Shown here piece after piece: positions 13,771-22,230 of a DNA stretch of 27,942 nt. The stretch is from the NCBI GenBank assembly GCA_019120675.1, contig DWUQ01000078.1, positions 1 through 27,942 of the forward strand, read 5' to 3'. The notes below the pieces were generated by a model, which was not told the origin of the DNA, searched no databases, and saw nothing but the letters and a program-made list of their open reading frames with translations. The DNA is from Candidatus Paenalcaligenes intestinipullorum (lineage in GTDB: Bacteria; Pseudomonadota; Gammaproteobacteria; Burkholderiales; Burkholderiaceae_B). Both the position numbers and the translations under genes were made by a program. The stretch's first letter is position 1. Each line of letters begins with the position of its first letter.

Positions 13771-14958
13771 TTAACGCTCCACCAGAGCCATGCGGCGGTT
13801 ATACAGATTCATCAGTACGGAAATACTTAAACTGACGGTTAGGTACGCTGCCATAATAATTAAAATGCCTTCGATGGCTTGGCCGGTCTGGTTAATCCCT
13901 GTGTTTACCACGGACACAATATCGGGATAGCCGATCGCAACCGCCAAGGAACTGTTTTTAGTGAGGTTTAAATATTGGCTGGTCATCGGAGGAATGATGA
14001 CCCGTAAGGCTTGGGGCATGACGACTAAGCGCAGCTGTTGGGTGCGAGATAACCCAATGGCTTCAGCAGCCTCCCATTGGCCACGTGTCACCGACTGAAT
14101 CCCTGAGCGTACCACTTCGGCAATAAACGCCGAAGTGTAGACCACCAGTCCGATCAATAAGGCCGCGAACTCTGGGCTTAAAGTGGTGCCACCTTGAAAG
14201 TTAAAGCCTTGCAGCTGTGGGACACTGAGCGCCGCGTGCGGGCTCATCACCCACACCAATCCGGCTGGTAGCGTGATCAACACAATGAGACTCACCCGCC
14301 AAAAAGGAAAACTACGCCCCTCCCGCTCTTGACGACGACGTGCCCAATGGCCCAACCCGATGCAGAGAAGTATGGCGGCCGCTACACCTCCCCAAAACCA
14401 CTGAGCACTGACCGTATCTAAGCTCGGCATTGCAAAGCCACGATTGGACAGAAACACGCCCGGTAACGGCTGCAAAGCCTGCCGAGGCCGCGGTAAGCTT
14501 TCAGTAATCAGTGCATAAATAAAAAACAATTGCAGCAACAACGGGATATTGCGCACCACCTCCACATACAATCCCGCCAAACGTGATAACAGCCAATTAG
14601 GGGATAAGCGCGCCATCCCAAGCAAACTGCCAAACAAGGTGGCCAATACAATCCCTAAGGCGGAGACTTTGAGGGTATTCAGCAGACCCACCCAGATTAC
14701 GCGGCTGTAGCTGTCGCTCGAACGATAAGCCACTGGGCTTTCGCTGACCGCAAAGCCGGCTTCACGCTGTAAAAAATCAAAGCCTGTGGTGATGTTCCGC
14801 GCGGCAAGATTGGCCAAGGTATTGCTCACCAAAAACCATACTGCCCACCCCACTACTGCGAGCAAGATCAACTGATACAGCCACGCACGTAGGCTCGGAT
14901 TGTGCCAAGACCAGCGCGGTGCGGCGTTGGCTTTATTGGTGGGTACTTGAGTCGTCAT
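13771..14958 (-). CDS. aapQ: Amino-acid ABC transporter permease AapQ
   Basis: The first gene of the transporter operon, 395 residues. The N-terminal part carries FDFLQREAGF and LLNTLKVSALGIVLAT; YVEVVRNIPLLLQLFF follows, then a long insert with extra membrane segments, then the EAA loop EAAEAIGLSRTQQL and PQALRVIIPP. This split layout is that of AapQ/BztB. The gene normally preceding it in this family (aapJ, periplasmic binding protein) is absent: the 112 bp upstream are the divergent spacer to ftsE. Confidence 0.92.
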   Translation of the reverse strand: MTTQVPTNKANAAPRWSWHNPSLRAWLYQLILLAVVGWAVWFLVSNTLANLAARNITTGFDFLQREAGFAVSESPVAYRSSDSYSRVIWVGLLNTLKVSALGIVLATLFGSLLGMARLSPNWLLSRLAGLYVEVVRNIPLLLQLFFIYALITESLPRPRQALQPLPGVFLSNRGFAMPSLDTVSAQWFWGGVAAAILLCIGLGHWARRRQEREGRSFPFWRVSLIVLITLPAGLVWVMSPHAALSVPQLQGFNFQGGTTLSPEFAALLIGLVVYTSAFIAEVVRSGIQSVTRGQWEAAEAIGLSRTQQLRLVVMPQALRVIIPPMTSQYLNLTKNSSLAVAIGYPDIVSVVNTGINQTGQAIEGILIIMAAYLTVSLSISVLMNLYNRRMALVER

Positions 14959-14988
14959 AAGTGCGGTTGTTGTAGGGTTTGCATTCTT

Positions 14989-15019
14989 TTACCGTAAAAA
15001 GGCTCTGATACGTTAAAAT
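14989..15019 (+). promoter_or_regulatory. Weak candidate promoter for ftsE
   Basis: TTACCG (14989-14994) and TAAAAT (15014-15019) are separated by 19 bp, which is longer than ideal. This is the best pair I found in the 112-bp aapQ-ftsE spacer. Confidence 0.3.
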
Positions 15020-15070
15020 CCATAGGAGTAATTTGTCTCCCCTATATTTAGCCCGATGAATGCCTGAAAA

Positions 15071-15742
15071 ATGATTCATTTTAAACACGTATTTAAATCT
15101 TATGGGCAAGGTAAAAACATCCTAGCCGATATCAACTTCCAGGTTAACGCGGGTGAGTTTATTTTTGTCTCAGGCCCTTCGGGTGCTGGCAAATCCACAC
15201 TGCTGAAGCTTATTGGCGGCTTAGAGCGACCCAGTCGAGGCTCTGTGATTATCAACAACCAGCGTATCGATAAGCTTTCGGTTCGTGCGTTGCCCTATTT
15301 GCGTCGAGCTGTAGGGGTGATTTTACAAGACACACACTTATTGTATGACCGTACCGCCATCCATAATGTCTTGCTGCCACTCGAAGTCCAAGGCGTTGAA
15401 CGCAGTGTCGCCATAAAGCGTGCGCGTGCCGCAATGGAAAAGGTCGGCCTAGCCGACAAAGAGCAATTCATGCCCATTGAGCTGTCGGGCGGTGAACAGC
15501 AGCGCTTAGCGATTGCACGAGCCATTGTGAGTCGTCCCACGCTCGTGATCGCGGATGAGCCCACCGCCAACCTAGATGCCGCCAGTGCCCGACGCATTAT
15601 GGATGTGTTTTTGGATTTTAATCGTGTGGGGGTCACCACACTGATTGCCTCGCACGACCATCAGCTGATGGCGAATTACGCGCGGCGCACGATGCTCATT
15701 GATAACGGCCGTTTTGTGGATTTTGCAGGAGTACACGCATGA
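15071..15742 (+). CDS. ftsE: Cell-division ATP-binding protein FtsE
   Basis: FtsE is the ABC ATPase that, with FtsX, controls murein hydrolase activation at the septum. The 223 residues show Walker A GPSGAGKST (35-43), the Q-loop VILQDTHLL with Gln86, signature LSGGEQQR (138-145), Walker B LVIADEP (158-164) and the H-loop SHD. The N-terminus MIHFKHVFKSYG is canonical and an in-frame stop lies just upstream, so the start is fixed. It has no Shine-Dalgarno sequence; AGGAG at 15024-15028 is too far away. ftsX overlaps its stop by 4 bp. Confidence 0.95.
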   Translation: MIHFKHVFKSYGQGKNILADINFQVNAGEFIFVSGPSGAGKSTLLKLIGGLERPSRGSVIINNQRIDKLSVRALPYLRRAVGVILQDTHLLYDRTAIHNVLLPLEVQGVERSVAIKRARAAMEKVGLADKEQFMPIELSGGEQQRLAIARAIVSRPTLVIADEPTANLDAASARRIMDVFLDFNRVGVTTLIASHDHQLMANYARRTMLIDNGRFVDFAGVHA

Positions 15743-16650
15743 AACGCTGGGTACGCCAACATCGTTATGCGCTAAGCACCGCTGTAGCACGCTTAGTGGC
15801 TCAACCTTTTTCCTCGTTATCCAATCTGCTAGTGATGACCTTAACCCTAGCGGTGCCATTAATTGGGTGGGCATTATTGGTCTCCGCTCAGCCTTTAGCA
15901 CAAAGCTTGCCCGTCAATCCCGAACTGACTGTGTTTCTACAGATGGACCAAAGCGAAGAGCACGCTGAAACGCTACAACAGCAATGGATCACTCAATGGC
16001 CGGATGAGATTGCCCGTATACATCTGCAAAACCGTAATGAAGCCTACGAGGCATTGCATGCGAACCCACTCTGGACAGAGGTGCTCGACACCTTAGACGC
16101 CAACCCATTACCTCACGCCTTAGTCATTCAGTTGGCCGATACGGTGGCGGACTCCGCGGCCACGGCTATGCATCTCGCTGCGGAGCTCCGCACACAAACG
16201 GCGGTTGACCGCGTGCAGTTAGACAGTGAGTGGGTCCAACGGCTGGAGGCGTTATTGCGTTTTATACGCATCGCCCTAGGCTTTTTAAGCTTAAGTGTGG
16301 CGACGATTGTGGTGGCCACTGTGTTCAATACGGTTCGCCTCCAAGCCCTCAACCAACGCGAGGAAATCGGTGTGGCGCGTTTGGTGGGCGCGACAGAAAG
16401 CTTTGTGCGTCGACCATTTTTGTATCAAGGAGCTCTAACGGGAGCGCTTGCTAGCGCACTGGCGTGTGGATTAGGTTGGCTAAGCTTGGGGCCTTTAAAT
16501 CAAGCCTTAAACAGCTTAGCCCAAAGCTATGACCTACACGTGCACTTACATTTACCTGTGCTGTCTGAGCTGTTCGTGGCGGTGTTGTTTATTGCTGCGA
16601 TCGCCGCTTTAGCTGCCCGATGGTCGGTGTCGCGCACCACACAATTTTAA
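15739..16650 (+). CDS. ftsX: Cell-division protein FtsX
   Basis: The membrane partner of FtsE, 303 residues. Four membrane segments are visible, near 28-50, 174-197, 228-250 and 270-297. A large extracytoplasmic domain of about 120 residues lies between the first two and is expected to bind a hydrolase activator such as EnvC. The cytoplasmic loop NQREEIGVARLVGATESFVRRPF is the conserved FtsX coupling region. The ATG overlaps the ftsE stop as ATGA, so translation is coupled. mutY begins 10 bp downstream. Confidence 0.95.
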   Translation: MKRWVRQHRYALSTAVARLVAQPFSSLSNLLVMTLTLAVPLIGWALLVSAQPLAQSLPVNPELTVFLQMDQSEEHAETLQQQWITQWPDEIARIHLQNRNEAYEALHANPLWTEVLDTLDANPLPHALVIQLADTVADSAATAMHLAAELRTQTAVDRVQLDSEWVQRLEALLRFIRIALGFLSLSVATIVVATVFNTVRLQALNQREEIGVARLVGATESFVRRPFLYQGALTGALASALACGLGWLSLGPLNQALNSLAQSYDLHVHLHLPVLSELFVAVLFIAAIAALAARWSVSRTTQF

Positions 16651-16660
16651 TCCGTAGGCT

Positions 16661-17755
16661 GTGACAAAGCACTCCTTTCACGGTTGGGATTTGGCGGTTA
16701 AGTTGGTCGCTTGGCAGCGCCAGCATGGGCGACAGCATTTACCTTGGCAACACACTCAGGACCCTTATCGAGTCTGGTTGTCGGAAATCATGCTGCAACA
16801 AACCCAAGTAACGACCGTTATTGGCTATTACGAGCGCTTTCTGCACGCTTTCCCAACCGTGCAAGCCTTAGCCAATGCCACGCAAGACGAGGTAATGCCG
16901 TATTGGGCCGGTTTGGGCTATTATGCGCGTGCTCGTAATGTGCACCGCTGCGCTCAAATCATCTGTACGGAGTATGGTGGACAATTTCCTAGCCAAAGCC
17001 AAACTTTAGCCACCCTGCCTGGGATTGGGCGCTCTACGGCCGCAGCCATTGCCGCGTTTTGCTTTGGCGAGCGTGCCCCCATTATGGATGGGAATGTAAA
17101 ACGTGTTTTCACTCGCTTTTTTGGGGTGGAGGGCCACCCGCAACAGCGCGCTGTCGAGCAGCAACTGTGGGCCTTAGCCGAGCAAGTCCTAGCCTATAGC
17201 CCTGCGGACTTGAATATGGCGCACTATACGCAAAGCCTCATGGACTTAGGCTCGCTGATCTGTACACGACGTCGCCCTACTTGTGAAGCGTGCCCCTTAA
17301 AGGCGCACTGTTACGCGTTCGCGCATGGGCTGACGGAGGCCTTGCCCACGCCTAAAGTGCGCCCGAGCAAGCCCGAACGTAGCGTGCAGATGTTGATCGT
17401 GCAGACCCCGAGCCATGTGCTGCTGACTCAGCGCCCCTCGGAAGGGATCTGGGGTGGTTTGCAGGTGCCCTTGCTTTTCGAAACCAAGGGTGATTTAGAG
17501 CAGATGCTGCGCACTCACCAAGCGTCAACGCATGCGCTAGAGGTACTGCAACCCTTTTGGCATGTGTTTAGCCATTTTAAGCTGCATATCCACCCCTACT
17601 TGTTGAGTTGCAACCAGCCTTGGCCAGTGGAAGATGCTCAATTTTGGCTGCCTCGCGAGGCGATTTCCAAGGCAGCCTTGCCAGCTCCAGTCAAGAAAGT
17701 GTTTGCAGCGTTGGCGTTAGCTGCGCAAGACACGCGCCTTTTTAACGCCCATTAA
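16661..17755 (+). CDS. mutY: Adenine DNA glycosylase MutY
   Basis: MutY removes adenine mispaired with 8-oxoguanine. The 364 residues hold the HhH-GPD domain: catalytic Glu42 in WLSEIMLQQTQV, the helix-hairpin-helix LPGIGRSTAAAI (119-130) and catalytic Asp143 in MDGNVKRVF. The iron-sulfur loop has Cys201, Cys208, Cys211 and Cys217 (C-x6-C-x2-C-x5-C). A C-terminal Nudix-like domain (about 232-355, with LLTQRPSEGIWGGLQ) checks the 8-oxoG strand. The start is GTG with only a weak ribosome site, 10 bp after ftsX. The last 39 bp overlap the end of rodA on the other strand. Confidence 0.95.
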   Translation: MTKHSFHGWDLAVKLVAWQRQHGRQHLPWQHTQDPYRVWLSEIMLQQTQVTTVIGYYERFLHAFPTVQALANATQDEVMPYWAGLGYYARARNVHRCAQIICTEYGGQFPSQSQTLATLPGIGRSTAAAIAAFCFGERAPIMDGNVKRVFTRFFGVEGHPQQRAVEQQLWALAEQVLAYSPADLNMAHYTQSLMDLGSLICTRRRPTCEACPLKAHCYAFAHGLTEALPTPKVRPSKPERSVQMLIVQTPSHVLLTQRPSEGIWGGLQVPLLFETKGDLEQMLRTHQASTHALEVLQPFWHVFSHFKLHIHPYLLSCNQPWPVEDAQFWLPREAISKAALPAPVKKVFAALALAAQDTRLFNAH

Positions 17756-18856
17756 CAGCCCACACGCCACGGCCAAGGTCAGCAAAGACGTGCCGCCGTA
17801 GCTCATAAACGGCAAAGGCACCCCCACAACGGGCAGCACGCCCGTCACCATGCCAATGTTGACAAACACGTAGACAAACAACATGAGCGACATGGAGCCA
17901 GCGACCAAACGAGTAAATTGAGTGGGCGCAATCATGGCAATATACAGGCCACGTAAAATAATCAAACCATACAAGCCTAACAAGGCCAGACCACCATATA
18001 AACCAAACTCTTCGGCAAAGACGGCAAAAATAAAGTCGGTCGTACGCTCGGGGATGAAATCCAAGTGCGTCTGAGTACCCAGCATATACCCCTTGCCATA
18101 AAGACCACCTGAACCCACAGCAATCATGGATTGGATCGTATGAAAGCCTCGTCCTAAGGGATCGAGTGTGGGGTCCAGCAGTGTGCACACACGGTGTTTT
18201 TGATAATCACGTAAGACCACCCAATCAAACTCCGGTGCACAAACGAGGTCTTCGTAGTACAACAATCCTCCCACACCTAAAACAATGAGTAGCAGTAGGG
18301 GCACCAAGAGCTTAAAGGATAGACCAGCAAAGTACATGGCCGCAAAGCCCGCTGCAAAAACTAATAAGGCCGTACCGAGGTCGGGCTGACGCACGATCAG
18401 TAAAAAAGGAATCAATAATAGGACGCCGCCCACCAACAGATCCACCAAACGTAAACGCGAGCCTTGGCGTAAATGGAAGTACCAGGCCAGCATGAGTGGC
18501 ACGGTAATTTTAAGCATCTCGGAGGGCTGGATACGGGCGACCCCCAAATTTAACCACCGTGTCGCGCCTTTACTAGATTCTCCAAAAAACTCTACCCCTA
18601 AAAGCAAAAGGATGGATACGCCATATAAATAAGGCGTGACACGCATGACCCAGACAGGCGGCACTAAGGCCACTCCCCACAATACAAACAGAGCGATCCA
18701 AAAATGGCGGGCTTGTTCGGCAAAACGCCAATCGGTGTTACCCACTGCAGAGTGCATGACCGTTAAGCCGACCGCAGCCATCATGCACAGCAGCACAAAC
18801 AACGGCCAGTCAAAGGCCATGATCGCACGGTAAGCCAACACTAGAAAACGTTTCAT
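17717..18856 (-). CDS. rodA: Peptidoglycan glycosyltransferase RodA (MrdB)
   Basis: RodA is the SEDS-family glycan polymerase of the elongasome and works with PBP2. The 379-residue protein is strongly hydrophobic with about ten membrane segments. It shows the SEDS motifs RWLNLGVARIQPSEMLKI, DLGTALLVFAAG, the DFIPERTTDFIFAVFAEEFG loop that holds the catalytic region, and PFMSYGGTSLLT (349-360). The start overlaps the mrdA stop as ATGA. It is the last gene of the mreB-rodA operon, and its final codons overlap mutY antisense. No terminator is visible before mutY. Confidence 0.96.
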   Translation of the reverse strand: MKRFLVLAYRAIMAFDWPLFVLLCMMAAVGLTVMHSAVGNTDWRFAEQARHFWIALFVLWGVALVPPVWVMRVTPYLYGVSILLLLGVEFFGESSKGATRWLNLGVARIQPSEMLKITVPLMLAWYFHLRQGSRLRLVDLLVGGVLLLIPFLLIVRQPDLGTALLVFAAGFAAMYFAGLSFKLLVPLLLLIVLGVGGLLYYEDLVCAPEFDWVVLRDYQKHRVCTLLDPTLDPLGRGFHTIQSMIAVGSGGLYGKGYMLGTQTHLDFIPERTTDFIFAVFAEEFGLYGGLALLGLYGLIILRGLYIAMIAPTQFTRLVAGSMSLMLFVYVFVNIGMVTGVLPVVGVPLPFMSYGGTSLLTLAVACGLLMGVKKARVLRS

Positions 18857-20721
18857 AAGTCTGGCTCCGCATTCAATCGCTCGATGAGCCAGTAGTCGTA
18901 CAATTCACGTGCGATAGGTGCCGCCACCGAGCCGCCCCAGCCTCCATTTTCCACAATCAAAGCAATGGCTATTTGTGGGTCATCCGCTGGGGCGTAGGAC
19001 ATAAACAAAGCATGATCGCGCAGCCGTTCATCAATGGCGTCCGCACGGTATTTCGCCCCTCGTAGGCTAAACACTTGCGCTGTTCCCGTTTTTCCCGCAA
19101 CTAAATACGGCGTATTTGCAAAGGCGCGGCGTGCCGTCCCGACTGTGGTGACCTCAACCAACGCCTCTTTGACAATATCAATGTGCTCCTGCTTTAAGGG
19201 CAAGATATGGCTAGGTTCGGTAACGGTGGGGGTCGTTTTCCCTCCGAGAGCCTCCATAAGATGGCTCACTAAATGGGGCTTCATATAGACCCCATTGTTG
19301 GCTAAGACCGCTGTGGCTTGCGCGAGTTGCAACAGTGTAAAGGAGTTGTAACCCTGACCGACCACAACAGAAATAGTTTCCCCCGCATACCAACGCTGTT
19401 GGGCAGGGTCTTTGAACGCCTTACTCTTCCAATCCCGTGATGGCAGGATGCCACGGTGCTCTCCATCCAAATCGATGCCTGTAATCTGGCCAAAGCCGAA
19501 TTGCGCACTGAAGTCGTGCAGCGCATCGACGCCAATTTCTGGCCCCAATGAATAAAAATAAGTGTCTGAAGATACACGTAAGGCTTTGCGCATATCGGTC
19601 ATACCATAGGCAACATTCCCTGCATTACGGAAACGTTGGCCACCAAACTCGTAAAATCCGGGATCTGGAAAGCGTTTATTGGGGTCGCGTTTACCCAGTT
19701 CGAGCGCGGCCAGCGCCACAAAGGGTTTGTAAGTCGAACCGATCGGATACGTACCGGTCAAAGGGCGATTAATTAAAGGGTGGTCGGGGGACTCGTTGAG
19801 CTCGCGCCAACTGGCCACATCAATCCCATCAATAAATAAGTTCGGGTCAAAGGAAGGGGCCGACACAAAGGCGAGCACCTCGCCTGTTTTGGGCTCAATC
19901 GCCACAAGCGCTCCTCGCCGCCCTTCAAATAAAGCCTCTGCTTTTTTTTGTAACTCAATATCTAAAGATAAGCGTAGATTGGCTCCTGGAATGGGGTCAA
20001 TACGATTTAGGACACGTACTGGACGTCCCGTTGCCGTGACCTCCACCTCCTCGACCCCTGTTTTACCGTGCAGGGCGCTTTCCCAAGTCTTTTCGATGCC
20101 TTTTTTGCCGATAACGGAGGTGCCGCGATAATTACCCAGCTGATCGGTGGCTTCAAGTTTTCTTTCGTCGTCCTCGGAGATCCGGCCCACATAACCAATA
20201 ACGTGTGCGGCCGCCTCACCTTGGGGGTATTCTCGTACCCATCGGGCCTGCAAACTCACTCCCGGAAACTTAAAAGAGTGCGCCGCAAACCAAGCGGCCT
20301 CATCATCCGTGATGTTGTTGCGTAGCACCACCGATGCGTAGCGACTACTTTGGTTAAGGGCTCGGAGAAAGAGTTGGCGCTCACGCTCACTTAAGGCAAT
20401 CACACTGGATAAGTCATGCAACACGCTTTCCACATCTTGATTAAGCTGCGCCGGCACCACATTGATAGTGTAATCGCGATAATTACGGGCGAGCACCACG
20501 CCATTACGATCCACAACCTCGCCCCGACGTGGGGGCACCGGCACCACTGCGATACGATTACGGTCGGCACGTGCCGCTAGACCCTCATAGCGCACGACTT
20601 GCAGGTACCAAAGCCGTGCACCAAGTATCGTTAATAAGCCAAGCACCAAAAACGCCGCTACAATCGCACGTATGACAATGCGCCGACGATGCAGTAAGGA
20701 TGTTTTTTTGAACTCAAACAT
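18853..20721 (-). CDS. mrdA: Penicillin-binding protein 2 (transpeptidase MrdA)
   Basis: A class B PBP that crosslinks side-wall peptidoglycan with RodA. The 622 residues have a short cytoplasmic start, one membrane anchor (about 15-37), the dimerisation/pedestal region (RRGEVVDRNG near 65-74) and the transpeptidase domain. The active-site motifs are S-T-Y-K with Ser329, S-S-D at 384-386 and KTGTAQ at 544-549. MrdA proteins commonly carry SSD rather than SxN. It begins 5 bp after mreD and overlaps rodA by 4 bp, consistent with a single elongasome operon. Confidence 0.96.
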   Translation of the reverse strand: MFEFKKTSLLHRRRIVIRAIVAAFLVLGLLTILGARLWYLQVVRYEGLAARADRNRIAVVPVPPRRGEVVDRNGVVLARNYRDYTINVVPAQLNQDVESVLHDLSSVIALSERERQLFLRALNQSSRYASVVLRNNITDDEAAWFAAHSFKFPGVSLQARWVREYPQGEAAAHVIGYVGRISEDDERKLEATDQLGNYRGTSVIGKKGIEKTWESALHGKTGVEEVEVTATGRPVRVLNRIDPIPGANLRLSLDIELQKKAEALFEGRRGALVAIEPKTGEVLAFVSAPSFDPNLFIDGIDVASWRELNESPDHPLINRPLTGTYPIGSTYKPFVALAALELGKRDPNKRFPDPGFYEFGGQRFRNAGNVAYGMTDMRKALRVSSDTYFYSLGPEIGVDALHDFSAQFGFGQITGIDLDGEHRGILPSRDWKSKAFKDPAQQRWYAGETISVVVGQGYNSFTLLQLAQATAVLANNGVYMKPHLVSHLMEALGGKTTPTVTEPSHILPLKQEHIDIVKEALVEVTTVGTARRAFANTPYLVAGKTGTAQVFSLRGAKYRADAIDERLRDHALFMSYAPADDPQIAIALIVENGGWGGSVAAPIARELYDYWLIERLNAEPDL

Positions 20722-20726
20722 GCGGA

Positions 20727-21317
20727 CTAGCTGGTGCCATCATCGGCCTCATCTAAGCGCCGATGTGGTAAAAAGAATAGGAAATCGGCAAGTGGCCATA
20801 ATAAAGTCGTTAGGCCAGCAGACCATAACCACTCCCACCCCGCCCAGTCGCCCGTTAGCCATGCATGCAAAAACCTGGGAATTGCCATGGCCACGACCAC
20901 TACTGGGAATAAATGCATGGCTTGTACCCATGGACCGAATAGTAATAAACGCCGTGACAAGGCAATGGCCCCATAGGTGGCTAAGGTGTAACTGAGTGCA
21001 TGCTCCCCCAGTAACCCGGCATCGTGCACATCCAGTACCAACCCGAATACAAAGGCCACCCATATACCAATACGTCGGGGCTCATGCAGACACCAAAACA
21101 TTAACACCAGCAACAACACATCCGGCGCGGGCACCCAGTGGCGCCAGGGTAATAAAGAAATGACCAGTGCAAACAGCAGGCTGCCCCATACGATCCAACC
21201 GCTATTGCTGCTTTTAAACGGTGCCGCATCAATAGGCTGCAAGGAACTCAGCGAAGAGCTGCGCTTAATCGGTAGCGCCGCTCGGTTAGCGGAATCAGGG
21301 TTGGTCGGTGGGTTCAT
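20727..21317 (-). CDS. mreD: Rod shape-determining protein MreD
   Basis: An inner-membrane elongasome component of 196 residues with about five hydrophobic segments. The family signature PDVLLLVLMFWCLHEPRR lies at 65-82. The first 40 residues are polar and make the protein longer than many MreD proteins (about 160-170). No later ATG precedes the first membrane helix, so the start stands. The gene starts 23 bp inside the end of mreC, with AGG about 8 nt before the ATG. Confidence 0.92.
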   Translation of the reverse strand: MNPPTNPDSANRAALPIKRSSSLSSLQPIDAAPFKSSNSGWIVWGSLLFALVISLLPWRHWVPAPDVLLLVLMFWCLHEPRRIGIWVAFVFGLVLDVHDAGLLGEHALSYTLATYGAIALSRRLLLFGPWVQAMHLFPVVVVAMAIPRFLHAWLTGDWAGWEWLWSAGLTTLLWPLADFLFFLPHRRLDEADDGTS

Positions 21318-22176
21318 CGTCGCTACCTAACATAAACTCGGGCTCATCCACGAGTAAGACTAAAAAATGGCGATAACGTTCTGGATACGATAACGGTGTC
21401 GCGTGCGCCACGGCAAAGCCGGTCGAGGAATCACGCTCCACCGAGGTGATTTTCGCAACGGGTAAGCCCGCTGGGAAGAGCCCTCCAATGCCACTCGTGA
21501 CCAGCGTGTCGCCAGCCTCGATATCGGTATCATTGGTCAAATAGCGAACCTCGACCTTTGACCCATCTGGGCTCCCAAAAGCGATTAAGCGTACGCCATT
21601 ACGCAAGATTTGTACGGGTACGGAGACTTGATCATCGGTGATGAGTGCAGCCTCGGCTGTACGCGTCGTTACGCGAATAATTTGACCGACCACGCCCCCA
21701 TCATCAATTACCGGCATACCCGGCTGAATACCGGCTGCAGCGCCTTTATTGAAAATCAAACGACGATCAAAGGCATTGGGGGGTTCGTAAAAGACTTCGA
21801 CCGCTACGGAAGCCTGATTCACAGTATCGCTAACTTGCAACAGTCGACGTAACTGCTCGTTTTCCGCACGTAATTGAGCCGCATGGGTAGACAGCTGTGC
21901 CAGCTCAATGCGCTGACGTTGCAAGGCTTCTTTTTCTGAGCGCACCAGTGCGGCGGAATCCGTCCAACTGCTTAAATAGTTCGCCAAATCGCCCGGTGCC
22001 ATCGCCGCGCGCTGCAACGGGTACAGCGCGGTCGCCAGCCCTTGACGAATGGGGTCGAGCCATGTGCTGCGCGCATCCACGACCAGTAGCACAACCGCTA
22101 GAATAGCCAGAATGGTGAGCTTAACTTCGGCTGAGGTTCCGCGCTTAAAAAGCCGGATGGGACGTTGTCCTTGCAT
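21295..22176 (-). CDS. mreC: Rod shape-determining protein MreC
   Basis: A bitopic elongasome scaffold of 293 residues: cytoplasmic tail, one membrane helix (about 19-35), a coiled coil (about 73-117, EKEALQRQRIELAQLSTHAA) and a periplasmic beta-barrel domain (LIFNKGAAAGIQPGMPVID and LVTSGIGGLFPAGLPVA). I take the ATG at 22176 (MQGQRPIRLF). A TTG at 22209 would add 11 residues but would put the mreB-mreC hairpin inside the coding region. The gene follows mreB by about 54 bp and overlaps mreD by 23 bp. Confidence 0.93.
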   Translation of the reverse strand: MQGQRPIRLFKRGTSAEVKLTILAILAVVLLVVDARSTWLDPIRQGLATALYPLQRAAMAPGDLANYLSSWTDSAALVRSEKEALQRQRIELAQLSTHAAQLRAENEQLRRLLQVSDTVNQASVAVEVFYEPPNAFDRRLIFNKGAAAGIQPGMPVIDDGGVVGQIIRVTTRTAEAALITDDQVSVPVQILRNGVRLIAFGSPDGSKVEVRYLTNDTDIEAGDTLVTSGIGGLFPAGLPVAKITSVERDSSTGFAVAHATPLSYPERYRHFLVLLVDEPEFMLGSDDEPTDQP

Positions 22177-22193
22177 GCTGGAACCAACATGAA

Positions 22194-22219
22194 ACCCGGC
22201 TACAGACAAGAAACCGGGT
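22194..22219 (-). terminator. Terminator-like hairpin between mreB and mreC
   Basis: On the minus strand ACCCGG (22219-22214) pairs with CCGGGT (22199-22194) around a 14-nt loop and is followed by TTCATGTT. It begins 12 bases after the mreB stop. The T tract is weak, so partial termination or RNA-end protection, favouring more MreB than MreC, is a plausible inference. Confidence 0.45.
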
Positions 22220-22230
22220 CAGATTAATCA

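Noticed and set aside
17742..18188. 148-codon frame within rodA
   Set aside because: Shadow of rodA in another frame. RodA is complete with SEDS motifs.
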